DNA of 64,000 nucleotides from Bettongia penicillata ogilbyi (GCA_023548195.1 JAJHZJ010000336.1:3080704-3144703), one strand, 5' to 3'; shown: positions 11,586 to 25,400, counted from the first letter of the stretch. Notes: generated by a model not told the origin, from the sequence alone. Translations and numbers: made by a program.

Positions 11586-12123
11586 ACCCACTCCACACTC
11601 TCGGACAGAAATGACCCTGCATTTTTATTTTTTTTACCTTGCATTTTTAACTCACCTTTAATTCCCTAAAATATTCTTGCTCTTAACTACCCCTCTGAGA
11701 CCTGAAGCCCCTACAGAAATGGAGTAATCAGCAGTACTTGAAATATGCCCTTTGGACTATCATGCAAGAGAAAGAAATAGTTGGCAAATGCAAAAAATGA
11801 AATATTTTGTTTTATCCACCACTGAGAAGTAGACGGAGCAAGACTTGCTCTTACCGTCCCACAGAAGGGAAAGTTAGGGCCAGTGATCTGAAGTGTCCAG
11901 CTGACTGACTCTGCCTTTCTCTTCTCCTCCCACCCTTCACTGGGTCAGACTGTCTCCTCCAGGGACCACAGTGGGCCTGCTTTGAGAGGCATGGGCAGTC
12001 TGGAATGACCTCAGCTGGGTGTCAGGTCTTGTACTGCTCTTGAGGGAGATGGATTCAGAGAGGTCTGGTCAGGAGGGGAAGTGATGTATCTCGGAGGAAA
12101 GAGAAGTGTATTCCACTTACATG

Positions 12124-12262
12124 TAAGTGTGTGAGAGAGACTGGGTGTGTCAATGGATGTGACTATGTGTGTGACTGTGTCACTGACTATGGCTGGCAGA
12201 GGCTGTGCAGGGTGAGTGCATCACTGGGTGTGCCTATGAGTAAGTGAATGAGTGTGTCACAG
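12124..12262. repeat. GT-rich low-complexity stretch
   Basis: Irregular repeats of tgtgtg, gtgact and gtgagtg. No coding content. A short pure AC run follows at 12650-12667. Confidence 0.7.
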
Positions 12263-12799
12263 GGTGTCTGTTTTCAAGCCATGTCCCATCCCCCCTGCCT
12301 TCTCCTCCCACCCATTCCTCTCCCCTCCCCTTCCTGAACTGGACTCACTGAATGAGACTGGCAAGGGATTAGGGGTACCTTTGATCTTTGGTGGCCCTCT
12401 CCAACTGCACTGATAAGGGATAGGGTTTGGGGAGTGGAAGGTGTGGTTCTGTCTCTCCAGGCTAGATTTCTTCCCCCACAAGTCTCAGCTTTCCTTGGGG
12501 TGGAGTCTGTTGCTCTGGTGTCTTAGAATCCCTCCCCACAGCTGCTTCCCAGCTGCCAGCTCCACCCAAGGCAGCTGGCAACCCAGGGGAGATATGACTA
12601 AAGAGTGAGCCCCCTTTATTCATCCCCTAAACCTTTTGAGTTGAAGATGGGCACACACACACACACATAAACATGGCATCAATAGGAGATGGGGAAGGAT
12701 ATCAACTTCCCTGCCCCCATTACCCATCCTTGGCACATCTGGGTAACAAGAGTATCTCCCCTTCATAGGCAAGTGGATGAGGTAGGAGGGGAGAGGAAA

Positions 12800-12996
12800 G
12801 GTAGCTTGTGTGCTTGCTTAGTAGACCAAGCACTGGACCTGGAATTAGGAAGGTCTGGGTTCAGATTCTACCTCTGACACTATCTGGGCAACCATGGGTA
12901 AATCAACCAAACTATCTTAGTTTCCTCATATGTAAGATTGGACTGATACATGCTTGACAGGAGGGAATTAAGTAGAGTCCTTTGCAAACTTAAGAA
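12800..12996 (+). mobile_element. Marsupial tRNA-derived SINE
   Basis: 'accaagcactggacctgga', 'ggttcagattctacctctga', 'tagtttcctcatatgtaag' and 'cctttgcaaactta'. The head is degraded. Confidence 0.65.
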
Positions 12997-13544
12997 TCCC
13001 TTTGAATATGTGCATGTGATCTTGTGGGGGGGAAGCTGTATAAAGTTAGTGGCTGGTCTCTTCCAGGTTGCTTGGGGTCTCTAGGTCTGTGTGTAGGAGG
13101 GAGGTACCCTTCCTTGCTGAGGAGGGTATGAATCCCATCCCCCATCTTCAGGAGCTGGAGATTTGGCAAAACTTCTAAGTTTGCTATATATCCATCCTGG
13201 AGGCTGTAGGACCAACAGCAGAACCTACTTAGTGGGGACTCCCCCCCATTATGGAGAGTCCGCCACTCATGACAGCTGGCCTCAGAATGCACAGGATCCT
13301 TTCTTCCCAGAAGAGAGCAGCTGCGGATAGAGGAAGTAAATGCAATCCCTTTGGATCATACCCTCATCCTTACAGCTGTCCCATACTTTCTGCAGAGCCG
13401 AGTACAGGCTAGGAAGAGCCCCTCAGAGAAGCTCCTAGGCCGTGGGCTCAGATTAGGCCCCAAATGTGTAAGAAATAGGCAAAGTGGAACAAAAAGTGGG
13501 GAAGGAAATTGCCTTTTCCCTTACTACTGAGTGGGAGGACCAAT

Positions 13545-13600
13545 CAAATTAAACACCTACTATGTGCCAAGCTCTGTGCTAAGAGCTGGATGAATTTGTT
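13545..13600 (-). mobile_element. MIR/L2 3' end fragment, antisense
   Basis: 'ttaaacacctactatgtgcc' then 'aagctctgtgctaagagctg' is the reversed 3' end shared by MIR and L2 families. Confidence 0.55.
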
Positions 13601-14529
13601 CACCATTCCCCATAGTGAGCTTTAGGGACCATTCCCTGGGGCCTCACCAAATACTCCCCCAGAGAGCTGTTTCTTGGTGTGGAAGGATGGGGCAGGCCAA
13701 AAGTTCCCACACTTCCTTTCTGCTCCCCTCCCCACCCCCAAACCCTGAGTCATCCCTTCAGACCCACAGGAAAGGGTGGAGCTTTTTGGCCAAGAGCCAG
13801 ACTGCCTGGGTCCTGTCTTAACCCAGCTGGTCTGGGTGTGTGTCCATCCCCCCTCATCTCCCACCCCAGGGCCTCACAAATCTGGGTCCAGCCCTGAGAG
13901 GATCAGAACTGCTCTGACCAAAGACCAGTGGAGGAAGGAGTGAGGGCTGGGGTGGGCTGATTCAGAACAGGCCAGGTGGCCCTGGACAAGGGGCTTTCTC
14001 TGGACCCAGGGCCCAGCTGGACAGACTAGGGAGCTCAAGGTCCAGCAGTATCCAGATTTTCAGTCTCACTAGCAGATCTTGTGCTTTTTTGGTGGGGGGA
14101 GGAGAAAGGGAGACTAACAAATGTGTTATGTGTCAGGGAGAGGCCAAGCTGTTTCCAGACATATTTAGACTGTAGCCCCAACACCTGTCAAACCTGAGAG
14201 CCTCTGACCTTCCTGTAGCAACGTACAGGTGCAAACAGCTTTCCCTTCCTCTTCCAACCCAAAAGTAACTGAACCAGGGACAAGAAAGAAGAGAAATTTC
14301 ACAGAATCTCTGAACTGGATATCAACAACACAGTGGTCATCCAACCTTTACAAGAAAATGACAGAGAAGCCCACAACCTCCTGGTCTGTGCTATTTTCCT
14401 TGCCCCAATTACAAATCACATGTCCTCTTCCCTCTAGCTGACATGCTCAGAAGGAGGGGGCTCTTTTCAGGGGGTGGTGATGAATCAAGAAGGGCGGAAA
14501 AGAATGGTTTTATCTACTAAACTTTTGTG

Positions 14530-14660
14530 TTCCATGGGATCACCCACAGTCTAATCCCCTTATTTTATAGATGAGGAAGCTGGGGCACAGAGACAAGGTG
14601 ATCTGCCCAAGGTCACACATTGAGTTACTGGCAGTCAGGAAACCCTTCCTAGATTCCCAT
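14530..14660 (-). mobile_element. MIR fragment, antisense
   Basis: 'ccccttattttatagatgag', 'gatctgcccaaggtcacaca' and 'gtcaggaaacccttcctag'. Confidence 0.55.
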
Positions 14661-14884
14661 TGGCTCTTTCCACGAGGCCAGCTTTTTCATCTTTTTTAAA
14701 CCCTTTTTGTGCCATACATTCTTAAGACCCTTCTCTCTTCTCATCTGACTGGTTAGTTCTAAGAAGTACGTTGGTGCAGCAAACTGACCTCTCCCCTTCT
14801 CTCCCCAGCCCACCCCAGTCCACTGGGAAGCCCCAAGGAAAAGGAGGAGGCTGGTGGGCCTGGGGCATGAGGAGGAGCAGTCAC

Positions 14885-15797
14885 AGAAGTCTGCCATCAC
14901 GTTTATTAGAAGGTTGGATTTGGGTGTGTGCTCTAAAACGGGTTACAGAATAAATACCTGTGCCTTTAGAACAGGAAGTCCACGTTTTATACAAAGTGCT
15001 CATTACAGGAAGTTGCAGCGTCAAAATCCGGGAAAGGAGTGAGAGCAGGACAGCCTGGCCCCCACCCCACCCCCATGATCCCAACTAGGCCCCTCTCATC
15101 ATTATTGGTGTTTGTCATCATTGTCAGAGTCCAGGCCTGCGGTCAGAGTCCCTTCCTCTCCCCCTGGCCAGGGAATGGAGGGCTCCTGTTATTTCATTAT
15201 GTCCATAGATCCTGCTCTGTGACCAGAAGATGCCAAAAGCTGTGTGAGAAGTGGCCTTTGAACTCAGGGAAAGGGAAGGGAGAAAAAAATCATTCTTGGC
15301 ATAAAAAAAAAACTCAACAAAAAAACACACACAATCTACGGGGTCATCTCTTACTGAATCAGTGATTGACCTTCCCCAAAGAAATCCAAGGTAGAATCAG
15401 CCCAGCAGGCACCAGCCCCTCCAGCCACAGCCGGGCTGGGGGTGGGGAGAGAAGGGAGGGGGGCACCACAGATCCTTCCAGCGGAGGGGGGGCCCAAGGG
15501 AGAGGGGTAAGGAGGGGAATTTGAGAAATAGAGACAGAGAGACACACCCCTCCTGGAGTGAGGCACCTTTGAAGCTACAGAGAGCCCCAGTCCAGACCCC
15601 CAAGTCCGGTCATCTTCTTGGCTTCCAGCAAATTCGTATAAAATCCCCGCCCCCTCAAAAATGAAAATAAAAATTGAAAGAAAATGGGAGGAAGGGGAGA
15701 GAAGCCATCAAAGGAAAGAGGAATAGGGGCTGCATAATTGAGGGGCTGACTGGCGGGGCCCCAATAGCCCCCCCAGCCTCCCCACCTAGCCCCGGTG
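14885..15797 (-). other. TRIM8: TRIM8 3' UTR
   Basis: Sequence from the TAA to just past an AATAAA on the minus strand, about 0.9 kb, close in size to the short 3' UTR expected of TRIM8. It holds T-rich runs on the mRNA strand (15296-15310) and a C-rich stretch near 15420-15500. No interspersed repeat was recognised. The 3' end is inferred from the poly(A) signal only. Confidence 0.75.
14902..14907 (-). terminator. TRIM8 poly(A) signal AATAAA
   Basis: The minus strand reads CTAATAAACG here, a canonical AATAAA 890 nt after the stop codon. Cleavage would fall near 14880-14890. I saw no other AATAAA on this strand between the stop and this site. Confidence 0.75.
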
Positions 15798-16405
15798 TTA
15801 ACTTGTGACGTAGTGTTTGGTGGACGGCTGGCCGTACACCCTGTAGAAATCCTGGTGTCCAGGTTGTTGGGAGGCATCTATCCAGTCTCTGACAGCCAGG
15901 CCTGGGAGTGACTGCGGGACAGAGGGGGCAGGTGGGAGTGGGTGTGAGTACTCCTGCGAGGGCACTGTCCAGGGGAAATGACCAGAACGGGGATAGGGCT
16001 GGTGGCTGCCGTGGTTCGACACAGAGGAACAGTAACAGTTGTCCACGGAGCAGACGAGGATCTTGCGGCCCCCATACTGGGGCAGCACAGGCTGCTGTGG
16101 AGCGGTGCCATTGGGGTAGTGCGACGGCGTGAACACCGAACTTGAATGGACAGGCTGCGCCCCCCCTGGCAGGGCCACAAGGTGCTGAGTAGAGCTACAG
16201 GGCCCCAGCTGGCTCGACTGGCCCTCCCCAGCTGAGGCCGGCTGGCCTACGAACTGGCTCCCTACAGGGCCCGCCGGGGACTCCAGGAAGCTGGCCTCAG
16301 GAAAGGCTGTCTGGTGCTTTCGTTTTTCTGCCCCAGAGCTGCTATTCACGCCACACGGGTACAGGGGGACTGTCTGCAGAAAGGGCACCGGGGTGCTAAA
16401 GGGGC
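15798..16405 (-). CDS. TRIM8: TRIM8 exon 6, C-terminal tail and stop
   Basis: Encodes the last 201 residues after a split Gly codon. It starts PFSTPVPFLQTVPLYPCG and ends with the conserved tail that finishes KHYVTS then TAA (15800-15798). The tail is rich in Pro, Ser, Gln, Gly and Tyr and has no PRY-SPRY domain, as expected for this class V TRIM. In people, truncating changes in this exon cause a kidney and neurodevelopmental syndrome (established knowledge). The acceptor is TTTTTTTCCGCAG. The frame is intact here. Confidence 0.97.
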
Positions 16406-19400
16406 CTGCGGAAAAAAATGCAAGATGAGGTGAGCAGTCACTTCAGGGGAGGGAGAAAGGCTGATAGTTACCCTGGATATGAGGCCAAGTCAAAGAGTTC
16501 AGACTGGGAGGAGGAACCAGTGACTGAGCCCTCTGAGTCCTTAGGGAGAGAGGCCCCCAGCACTACTGCCTGGCCGAAGCACCAGGGGCCCTGTCCTTAC
16601 CTTCCAACAGTTTCCTCAGCTGTTTCTCTTTCTTGGAGATCTCATTCAGGAAGAGCTTGGAGTTGAGGTGGCCGATCTTGGGAGGGGAGAGGCTGCCCCC
16701 TGTGCAACTCTGAGTCCTAGGAGTGGGAAAAGGTAGGTATCTGTTCACTGTGAAGTGCCTTGCCCCACCTAGGACCTAGTTATCCTCAGATTTCCAGCCC
16801 AGACTCTTGAAAGAATCCTTCCCCCACCTCCATTCTGTACCCCTGGAAGCAGGGATATGTGCTTACCTATCCATTAGGATCTTGACGGACTTGGTGTTCT
16901 ATAGAAAGAGTAAAAAATAAGTTTGACAAAGTAGAGCTCAGGCATCCTGCTCCAGGACCCTTCCCTCCCCTGGGGATGCCCTTCTTCACATAAGCTCCAG
17001 GCTGAGCACATGGCAAGAGCTGATTAGGGACTGCAGGCCAAAACCCTGTGAGGAGTATGGGGGGAGACATTTACACCAATTCCATCTGACCAGTGCCTTC
17101 CTATTTTAGAACTCACTCCCCTAAAATCTTAGGCAGCTGGTGGTACAAGGTCAGAGCACTGGACCTGGAGTTAGGAAGACATGGGTTCAAATTCAGTCTC
17201 ATATACTTATTAGCTGTGTGACCCTGAATAAGTCACTTAATTTCTGTTTGCCTCAGTTTCCTAAACTGTAAAATAGCAGCACCTACCTTGAAGGGTTGTT
17301 GTGAGGACCAAATGAGCTAATACTTGTAAAACGTACCTGATACATACACTGCTCTCTGTGTCTAAGTGCACAAAGAAATGCTTATTTCCTTTCCTTCCAC
17401 CCTCCTTCATCACAGGGTATGTGACTTAGTTCTTTGAACAGGGACTCCAAGACTTAGTTACTGGGGCCTGCAGCACCTCTCTTCTGCCTGCCTGGCTCTG
17501 CCTCCCCCATGCTCCCTTATGCCATCCTGTCCCCTTCACCCACCTTCATGAAGCTGATGTCCTCCGTCTTGTCAAAGACAAGCTGCACCGAACTGAGAAG
17601 CTTCTTGGCCTCCTGCATGCGCTCCGTGAGATGCAGGGCCTGGGCCGCGTTCTCATTACAGAACTTGGCCTGGGCCTTGTCCAGGATCTCCATGCTCTGC
17701 CGCAGGTCCTCATCTAGCAGCTGGTGCAGCTTCTCATACTGCAGCCTCACCTCGTCCTTCAGCTGGCTCACCTTCTCCTGCAGCCAGAGACGGAGGCGCT
17801 GTGTCTGCACCCTATCACCCCCTCCCACTCCTTGGTCCTGCTTCAACGCCCAGCTCAAGTCTCTCCTCCCTGGAAAGCCTGCTTGGATGCCTGAATGGCC
17901 CAATAAGTTCTCACTTCTCTGCAGAGATCACAACTTAGGACAGATTCCATCCCATCTTGCTTTACCCCGGGTTGTCCCATGTGCCCATCTGGAAGCAGAG
18001 ACAGAACCTCCATCTTCCTCTGTAGACTGCCATGGGTCTACACACACAGAAGAGCTCATGCACAACCGCTGGCTATGGCATGACTGGGAGAGGGACAGCT
18101 CCCTGCACCCCTCCCCCCATAGACGTACCTCGACCAGCCGCTTGTCAGACTCCAGTTTGTAGAGCTGGTCCTCAATGTCCTGTTCCCGTTCCTCTAGCCG
18201 GTCTTGTTGCTTCATGAGCATCTTCTGTAAGGTGGGGGTGGGGGTGGGGGTGGGTGTAGGAAGGGAGAGCATTGTCACTTGGGGAGGAAGAGGAGGGACT
18301 GTTGTCCAGGAGAGATCTAGAAGCAACAGCCTCCTTTCATGAGGGACTTTGCAATCTCTCTCCTACCCCTTCTTCCATCCCTGGGCTGCCTCCAAAGCCC
18401 CCAGCTTCCAAGCTCAGCCCATTCTGTCTGTCCTGGTGGCCCTGAATACACACCCATAGCCAGATAATCTCCAAGAGGGAAGGACAGGAAGGATGAGAGA
18501 TTAATTAAAGCTGGAACTATTAAAGGCAGTCCAACTACCTCCTTTAGTAGGTGAGGAAACAGACCCCAGAGAGAAGAGCCTCACCCAAGGTCATGGGCAG
18601 AGTACTGGAAATACAGCACCAAGCCTCCAAACCCAATCTGTTTTTCCTGACACCACCCCGCTACGCTTTGGTCATTTCCCAAAGCATCGGGCAGAAGCTA
18701 TAGCTCCAGCTCTGCTCCCCCACCCTGGTTCTCCTCTCCCTTGGGCTGAGTAGTCAGAAGTCTGTGGTTCTCTGCCCCATCCTGTTCCTCCCAGGCCTGT
18801 TCCTGGACATAAGATAGACCTAGTTACCAGAGCAACCAAGCCGGCCAAGCTTCTGTTGAGGAATGAGAACCCCAACCTTCCTCTTAGACACCAGCTAGCC
18901 AAGAGACTTTGGTGCACCTCAGCCACAGATCTGACCCACTATTGCTTGCAGCCAGATTGTTTGTCTTCCAAAAAGTTCTTATGCCATTTGTTTCTCAAGA
19001 ATCCAGAGGTTCCCCATGACGCCCGTGATAAAACTCAAACTTGCCTGCCTGGATTTTGAGATCCTATACAATCAAAACATAACCTTTTTTTCAGTAGATT
19101 CACCATTCTCTCCACATTCACCTTGCACACTTCAGTGTCTGTCATGTACTCCTCCCCAACCTATTTAAATTCAACCCCACTGATCAATGACCCAGATGAA
19201 GTTCTACCTTGAATGTTTTAACTCAATGACATAATAGAGAGCTTGGAGATATGGGCTGAAGACTCAGCTCCAGGTCACCTGGAGCAAGTCACTTCTGAGT
19301 CTGAAATGAGGGCTAGACTAGTTAGTCAAAGGGTCTTCGTATGATCTCTCTCCTTTATATAGGTCTGCAACTGACGATGTGGCATCTTAAAATCATGGCT

Positions 19401-22400
19401 TGACTTTATCATTCTCTGAATGATGGGTACGAGGCAGAGGACTAGGAGGCCCCTGAGAGTGGTTCCTCCTCCTGTATCCCCCTCCCTAAGTGCCTAAATA
19501 CAAGGAACAGACACATCCAATGAATAAGGTCAAGATCACTCCTGTTAATTATTAATTCCTCCAGAAGAAGAAGGGCAGGTGTGACTCCGCAGGCAGGCAC
19601 AGGTGTCTTAAGTCTTTTTTAGTCCAATGGTGACAAAATTAAATATAAATGGTCCATAAGGATCTCTGCAAGCTGCATACTGACTTGGAAAACCACGTTA
19701 ACATTATCTGTGCTCTATTGCATTTTTATTTATTCTGTCAAATATTTCCCAATTCCATTTTCATCTGATTCGGGTTGCACTCAGGAGTGTTGGAGATCCA
19801 TAAACTTTGCTTCTGAAAGTGGCTTGTTACTTTCTCCTGTCTCAGATGTCCAGTTCTGGACCGGTCTGGTCCTGACTGGTACCAGAGGGGCTCTCTTTCT
19901 TTCCCTAATGGAGTCTGGGGCCAGGGGGCAGAGGAAGAACAGCTGCTAACTCAGGATCCCTCGGACCCCCCTCTCCCCGCCCAGATCTTTTTACAAATAA
20001 AAGTCTGGGGAGGTGAAGAGAGTTGCCTAAGTGGGTTGGGACGTGATGGCCCTCTTTATAGAGTCCTCGAGCCTCACAGCTTCAGCCCTTGTAGAACATC
20101 TAGATGTAAGACTAATGACTTTTTTTGTGCCATGAACTCTATCATCGAGTAAGGCCCAGAGACCCCTTCTTGGAATCTGGATTTGTTGCCTATGTCCATA
20201 ATAGAAGGAAAATGCTAAATTTTAGTTAGAGGTCAGTGAAAATAAAGGTGTAATTTTTTCCTCCCATCCTAGGTTCATGGGCTCCCTGAAATCTATCCAA
20301 AGACTCCCTCTTAACCTGACTCCAGGTTTGTGGCTTGATCTCACACGCCCACTCCCCCCCACCCCCCCAGCCTTTTGTAGGTGAGATAGCTGAGGCCCAG
20401 AGAGGGGAAACTGAATTCTCAAGGTCACATAAGGAAGGGAAGGATTGAGACCAGAACCCACAGGATGTGTCCCCAGAGGCCAGCCAGTCCAGTCACTGGT
20501 GTAACGCAGCTGGGGCTGCACAGCACATTCATATAATGGAAAGATAACTCCATAAATCCTGGCTCAGTTACTTTCTCCCTGGGTGACCTTAGGCAAATCA
20601 CTTGACCTCTCTGGGCCTCAGTTTCCTCAACTGTCAAATGAAAGGGCTGGATCAGATGACCTCTAAGGCCTGACCAATATTATTTCAATTAACTTAAAAC
20701 CTATCAGATAAGCAACTCAAAATAAGCTGCCCCCCCCATTAAAAAGGAATCAAGTGACAATGCCCCTTAAGTCCTGGCTCATTTCCTCCATGTTACAGAT
20801 GGGATAAGAGAGGCCTAGTGAGAAACCAAAAGAAATCTACCCTAGGAAACAAGTAAGATGAGGATGAGGCTTGCTTTTCAGCTCCCAGCTTCCAAGGGTC
20901 CTGGCCCAGGCCAGAAGGCAGGAGCTCAGCTCTCTTCCGGGGGCCAGCTGCCCGAGCTGACCCTCACAGCATCTCCTTGGAGAACTCAACCCTGGCCACT
21001 CCCTGCCCCCATACCGTGCCAAGTGGACACTGCTACTGGCCTGTAGGTCAGGTCTCAAGAATATAACTTGAGGAAAGGGAGGGAAATGGGGGATCAAGCT
21101 TTTCCCAAAGCCTTGTAAAAGCTACCCAGAGAGAGGGAGAAACAGGATTATCAGGGCTCAGGCCTGGCTTGGCCTGTCTCACACACAGACCTAGGCAAAG
21201 ATTTTCTATAGGCCCCCAGGGTTGCGGTAGGGGAGAGGGGGCCCCAAAGAGGAGGAGGCCCATGACTTCCCCCTCTCGACCCCCCACGGGAACAATGGGC
21301 CTTTTCTTCTAGAGGGGACCTTTGGCCCACAAACTCCTACTCACCAGGGCCCCTAGCTCGGCATCCTCCCCCTGCCTCAGGTCAGCTGTGGGGAGGGAGG
21401 GGCACAGGAAGGCCAGAGCCCTTGCTGCTGCCGCTACAGTCATCTCCCCCCTCCCCTCCCCAGACAATTACTCTGACTAAAACCCCTTAACCCTTGTACA
21501 TGTGTCCGCACAGGCCCTGCCTCAGCACCTTCCCTTCTTTGCAGCTATATCCTCAGTCCCTAGAAGGTGAGGGGAGAAGACTAAACACCCTAATTCTTGG
21601 CCCAAGTTTCTCTCTCCATCGAACCAGGACCACCCCTCACCGGCTGTCTCTCTAGACTGCCCAACATTTGGCCTTGACTCCTAAAGTCCCATCTGACTCT
21701 CTAATTTGGGGAGCTGCCTGACCTCCCCCTGACCCAACCTGGGACTCCTTCCCCCACTGGCACCACCTCCCCAGTGTTATGAGGATCTCTAGAATGTGAA
21801 CAAGCAAATCCCAATGTTCTTGTCCCCTAGGATCTTCTTCAAAGGTCACCTCTACCTTGGTTCCTACCCATTTCTGACCCCTTCTTGGGGGGGGAGGGGG
21901 GCGGCGTTAAGTGGGGATCAAAGCTCTGGTCACAAGGTTGCTTCAGGGGTTCATATGGGTAGAGTCATACCATGCTGGAGCTGGAGGGATCTTAGGGGGT
22001 GCTTTTTACTCTGTCTGGACTGCCCCAGCCAGGGAGAACTGAGGATAGGTTAAGGATGCTGGCCCAGCAGGTGAAAAGGCCCCTCAGAAACAGGATTGTC
22101 CTTCTAGCCAGCCATCCCTGGGCTCTTATTTCGATAGATTTGCTCTGCCTAGTTTTCCCCAGCCAAGGTCCTTCCAAATTTCAGATTATGTCTAAAAGCT
22201 TGACATCTCTAGGGGCTTGGAATCTCTTCTCTTTAAGTCAGTGTTCCTTAACCCTTGTTCCACCCTGAATTTCCTGGGGTTGGACAGGCCACTTTGCTGA
22301 TGGTATCACATGGCAGGTGTGATATACTACACTTATATCATGGTCACAAGCCAGTGGGTGTATACACAGAGGGCGCCTGGTGCCATGGAAACATCAGATC

Positions 22401-25400
22401 AGAAGTCAGGAGACGTGGATTTTAGCTCCAGCTCTTCCCATAACATGCTGGGTGACCTTGAGCAAGTCACGTCACTTCTCTGGGTCTTTCTTGATTTCCT
22501 CATATGTAAAATGGAGCTGACCTCTAAATGATCTTTTGGTGATAAGAGAATGTTTATGACTTTTTTTTTTGCTTCATAAACACACACATGTAAGGAATTA
22601 TTAAATTGTTCTCCCACCTACCCTGCCTGGCCCCAGAGACGAAAACACCTTGCTTCAGAAGGCTGAGCAAAGAAGGCTATCAGTGAGCATTTCTTCAGCA
22701 TGTCCTGCGTGCCAGGCTCTGAACTAAATACTAGAAATACAATATGGTCCCAGCCCTCAAGACTCAAAGGGGACTCACACAGGGCTCCCTCCCTCCCATC
22801 TGGCCCTCTAAGTAGCTTTTCCCATGATACTTCTCGCTCTTGCTAGAGGCTTCTACCATACCTGACTCCAGGGTAAACCAAGAGCACCAGCAGAGCTTGC
22901 TTGCAAGGAGGATATGTTCCCTCCCCAAGGATCTACACCCCCATTTTCCAAACTCTAGCTGGGGTCAGGGGGCTGATGCCCCAAAATAAGAGAGTGAGGG
23001 AGAGGGCCTTCCAGCTCTGGCATCACTTGCCACAGGAAGGAAGGAGGAGGCAGGCCTCTGCAGTGGGGGGCCAGTCCTGAGAGGGTGGGACAGATGAGGG
23101 TCCATTTCATAGCTGGAAAACAGGGCTCATGGAGGGGAAGAGATTTAGTAGTGTTAAGATCGAGCTTCACCCTTTTAAATCCAGTAACTGCACAGTGGGC
23201 TCCCCTAGGGCCAGGGCCAGGCACACAGGAGGGGGCTTGGCTGGCAGATTTTCAGAGGTCAGCAGGCTGTTCCAAACTGTCTTTTTCATCCTTGGGCAGA
23301 ACCTTCCTGCACCAGACTCTTGAGCTTGGGGCTTCCAGCTGCCTCTCAGATCCTTGCCCTTGACCCAAGCTCCTGAGGTAGGTTTGGGCAAACTCAAACT
23401 CCCAGATTGTATTCCTAAAGCACAGTTCTAATTATATTATTGTCCTGCTCAAAAACGTTCAGTGACTCCCCATTATCTAAAAGTTGAGTTCACATTTCTT
23501 ACCCTGGCATTCAAGACTCTTTCCCCATGATACTTTTCCTTCACATACTGGTACAGGGATGTCAAACTCACTAACCTATACCAAGGATCCCCATGGTCTG
23601 AACAATGACTTAAGAGTTAAAACGTAATGCTAACTATGTTTTTGTTTACTTTGTTAAACATTTCCCAATTATATTTTAATCTGGCCTGGGGAGCAGCTCT
23701 CTGCTTTGGCAGGCAATCTAACCAAGGTGAACTACTCTTCACTGCATCCTCCATGACTGCTCACCCCACGTTCCACGCCTGTAATAATCTCCCCATGATT
23801 TTCTTCCCATACTGCAATCCTTTCAGCCAGCTGGAGGGGCAGTTCAGGCAGCCCCTCCGTAAGGCCTGCCCCATTCTTTGCCCCTCATCCCTGTTAGGAG
23901 TCTCCTCAAACTGACTACACACCTGGGTTAGCGTTCTCTGTGCTGCGAATCTTACTGTGCCATACACTCCCTGGAATCTCCCCCACCCTCCATATACACA
24001 AAAGGAAAGGGTCCAGTCCACAGCAGGTACACAATAAATGGTTGTTGAAACGGTCCTTCCCTGTCACCAGCAGGATCTCCCAGGTCTTTCTGGGAAGCAC
24101 TGACTGAACTGCAAGATAAGCTGGCTTCTGCAGTTTCTCCAACCCTCAGCTAAGTTGGGCATGGCCTCACCTTCTGGGGCCAGTCCGGGCTCGGGGCAAA
24201 TCTGCCACCCACACTCAGGTTCCCTCGAGACAGGGTCAGTAGGGGGGAGGGGGCGTGTGGAGCTTTTGAGCTGCTGCTGGAGTTTGTCTGCTGACAGTTG
24301 AGACGCCTGCTGAAGGTCTCTGCTATGGGACACTGGGGCTATATAAAAGTTAATAAATAATAATAATAAAAAGCCTCAAGTCAACCTTGAGGAGAAGCAA
24401 GGTCAGGAGGGAAATGGGGCCCCAGGGGCTGCCAAGCCAGCATCGAGTTTGCAAACAAGCCCCGGACTTCAGAACCGGAAGGGGTGGGAGGCGGCAGGGC
24501 CGAGGCCTGGCAAGGTAAACAAAATCACCAGTTCCTTCCAGCGCTCCCCTACCCCCCTACCCCACCTCTTTCCAGTTCCCCTTGGGGAAGGGAGCCTTAG
24601 GTTTCACACACGGGCAGGCCCCCCCAGAGGAGGAGGCAGGTAGCGAGGGGCAGACACCCAGAGGCTGGACCTGCCTGGGAGGCGAGGAGCCGGTTTCCCA
24701 GCTGCAGAGCGGAATTAGCTTCTGCCACGCAGAGTGCAGGCTCTGGGGCAGGCGAACAAAGAGGCAGAGAGAAAGCCCCCCTTTGTCTGTGCCTGAATGC
24801 CAGCCCGGCCGGGAAGGCTTTCAAAGAGGCTGGGCCCACAGCGGGGCCTCTGGGGCTGGCCGGCCCCCGCCCCACCCCCCCGAATTTCACTGAATCCAGT
24901 CTCTCCTTTAACATCTTCCCTAAATTTTAGTTTTCAGGGAATCTTCTTTCCTTTATCCCTCAGTGGAGAAGGTCTAGGCCACAAAGTCACAGACAACACA
25001 ACCGCACACATCACACAATATCAAAGTCACACACATCGTCTCAGAGACAACAACACACACACACACACTCTCAGACACACTTTCATAGGAAGCATGTGGA
25101 ATTGGGGTAAGGCTATGACAGCCTCACATGCTGGATCAGCATGATGCTATAGAGGGAAATGAGACTGCCTGCGTCTTATGGGCTTACATTTGTTACAGGG
25201 CCCTAGGACTCGGCTAGCTTCTCCCTCGTCCTGAGAAGGGGAAGGAGGAGCGTCAGACATCCAAGAGAAGGACCCGCTAGAGGAAGGAGGGACTCAGTAC
25301 AGTCCTGAGACACCCACTCCTAACTTAGCCAAGGCCTCCCGGGCCTTCAGTTTTAGGTAGGGCATGGGAGGGAGCCCTTGGCTGAAGGAGCCTGGGAAAA

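Larger units (their letters stand above)
1..14884. other. Intergenic DNA downstream of TRIM8, repeat-rich
   Basis: No gene recognised. LINE, SINE and MIR pieces listed separately make up much of 230-4750 and 8.8-11.6 kb. Stretches 2425-3540, 5300-6240, 6960-8280 and 11590-14530 show no repeat I can name beyond GT-rich microsatellite DNA (12.12-12.26 kb) and the SINE at 12.8 kb. In human ARL3 converges on TRIM8 here, but I see no ARL3 exon, so it probably lies beyond the left edge. Confidence 0.7.
16406..18128 (-). other. TRIM8: TRIM8 introns 2-5
   Basis: Intron 2 is 18128-17778 (351 bp), intron 3 is 17543-16899 (645 bp, carrying a marsupial SINE), intron 4 is 16866-16717 (150 bp) and intron 5 is 16600-16406 (195 bp). 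All begin GT and end AG on the minus strand. The listed span also contains exons 3, 4 and 5. Confidence 0.9.

Noticed and set aside
1..14884. ARL3, the human neighbour downstream of TRIM8
   Set aside because: I searched for its C-terminal coding text and found none; it probably lies beyond the left edge.
17509..18162. 217-codon plus-strand frame across TRIM8 exons 2-3
   Set aside because: Shadow of the antisense coding exons 2 and 3 and the intron between them.
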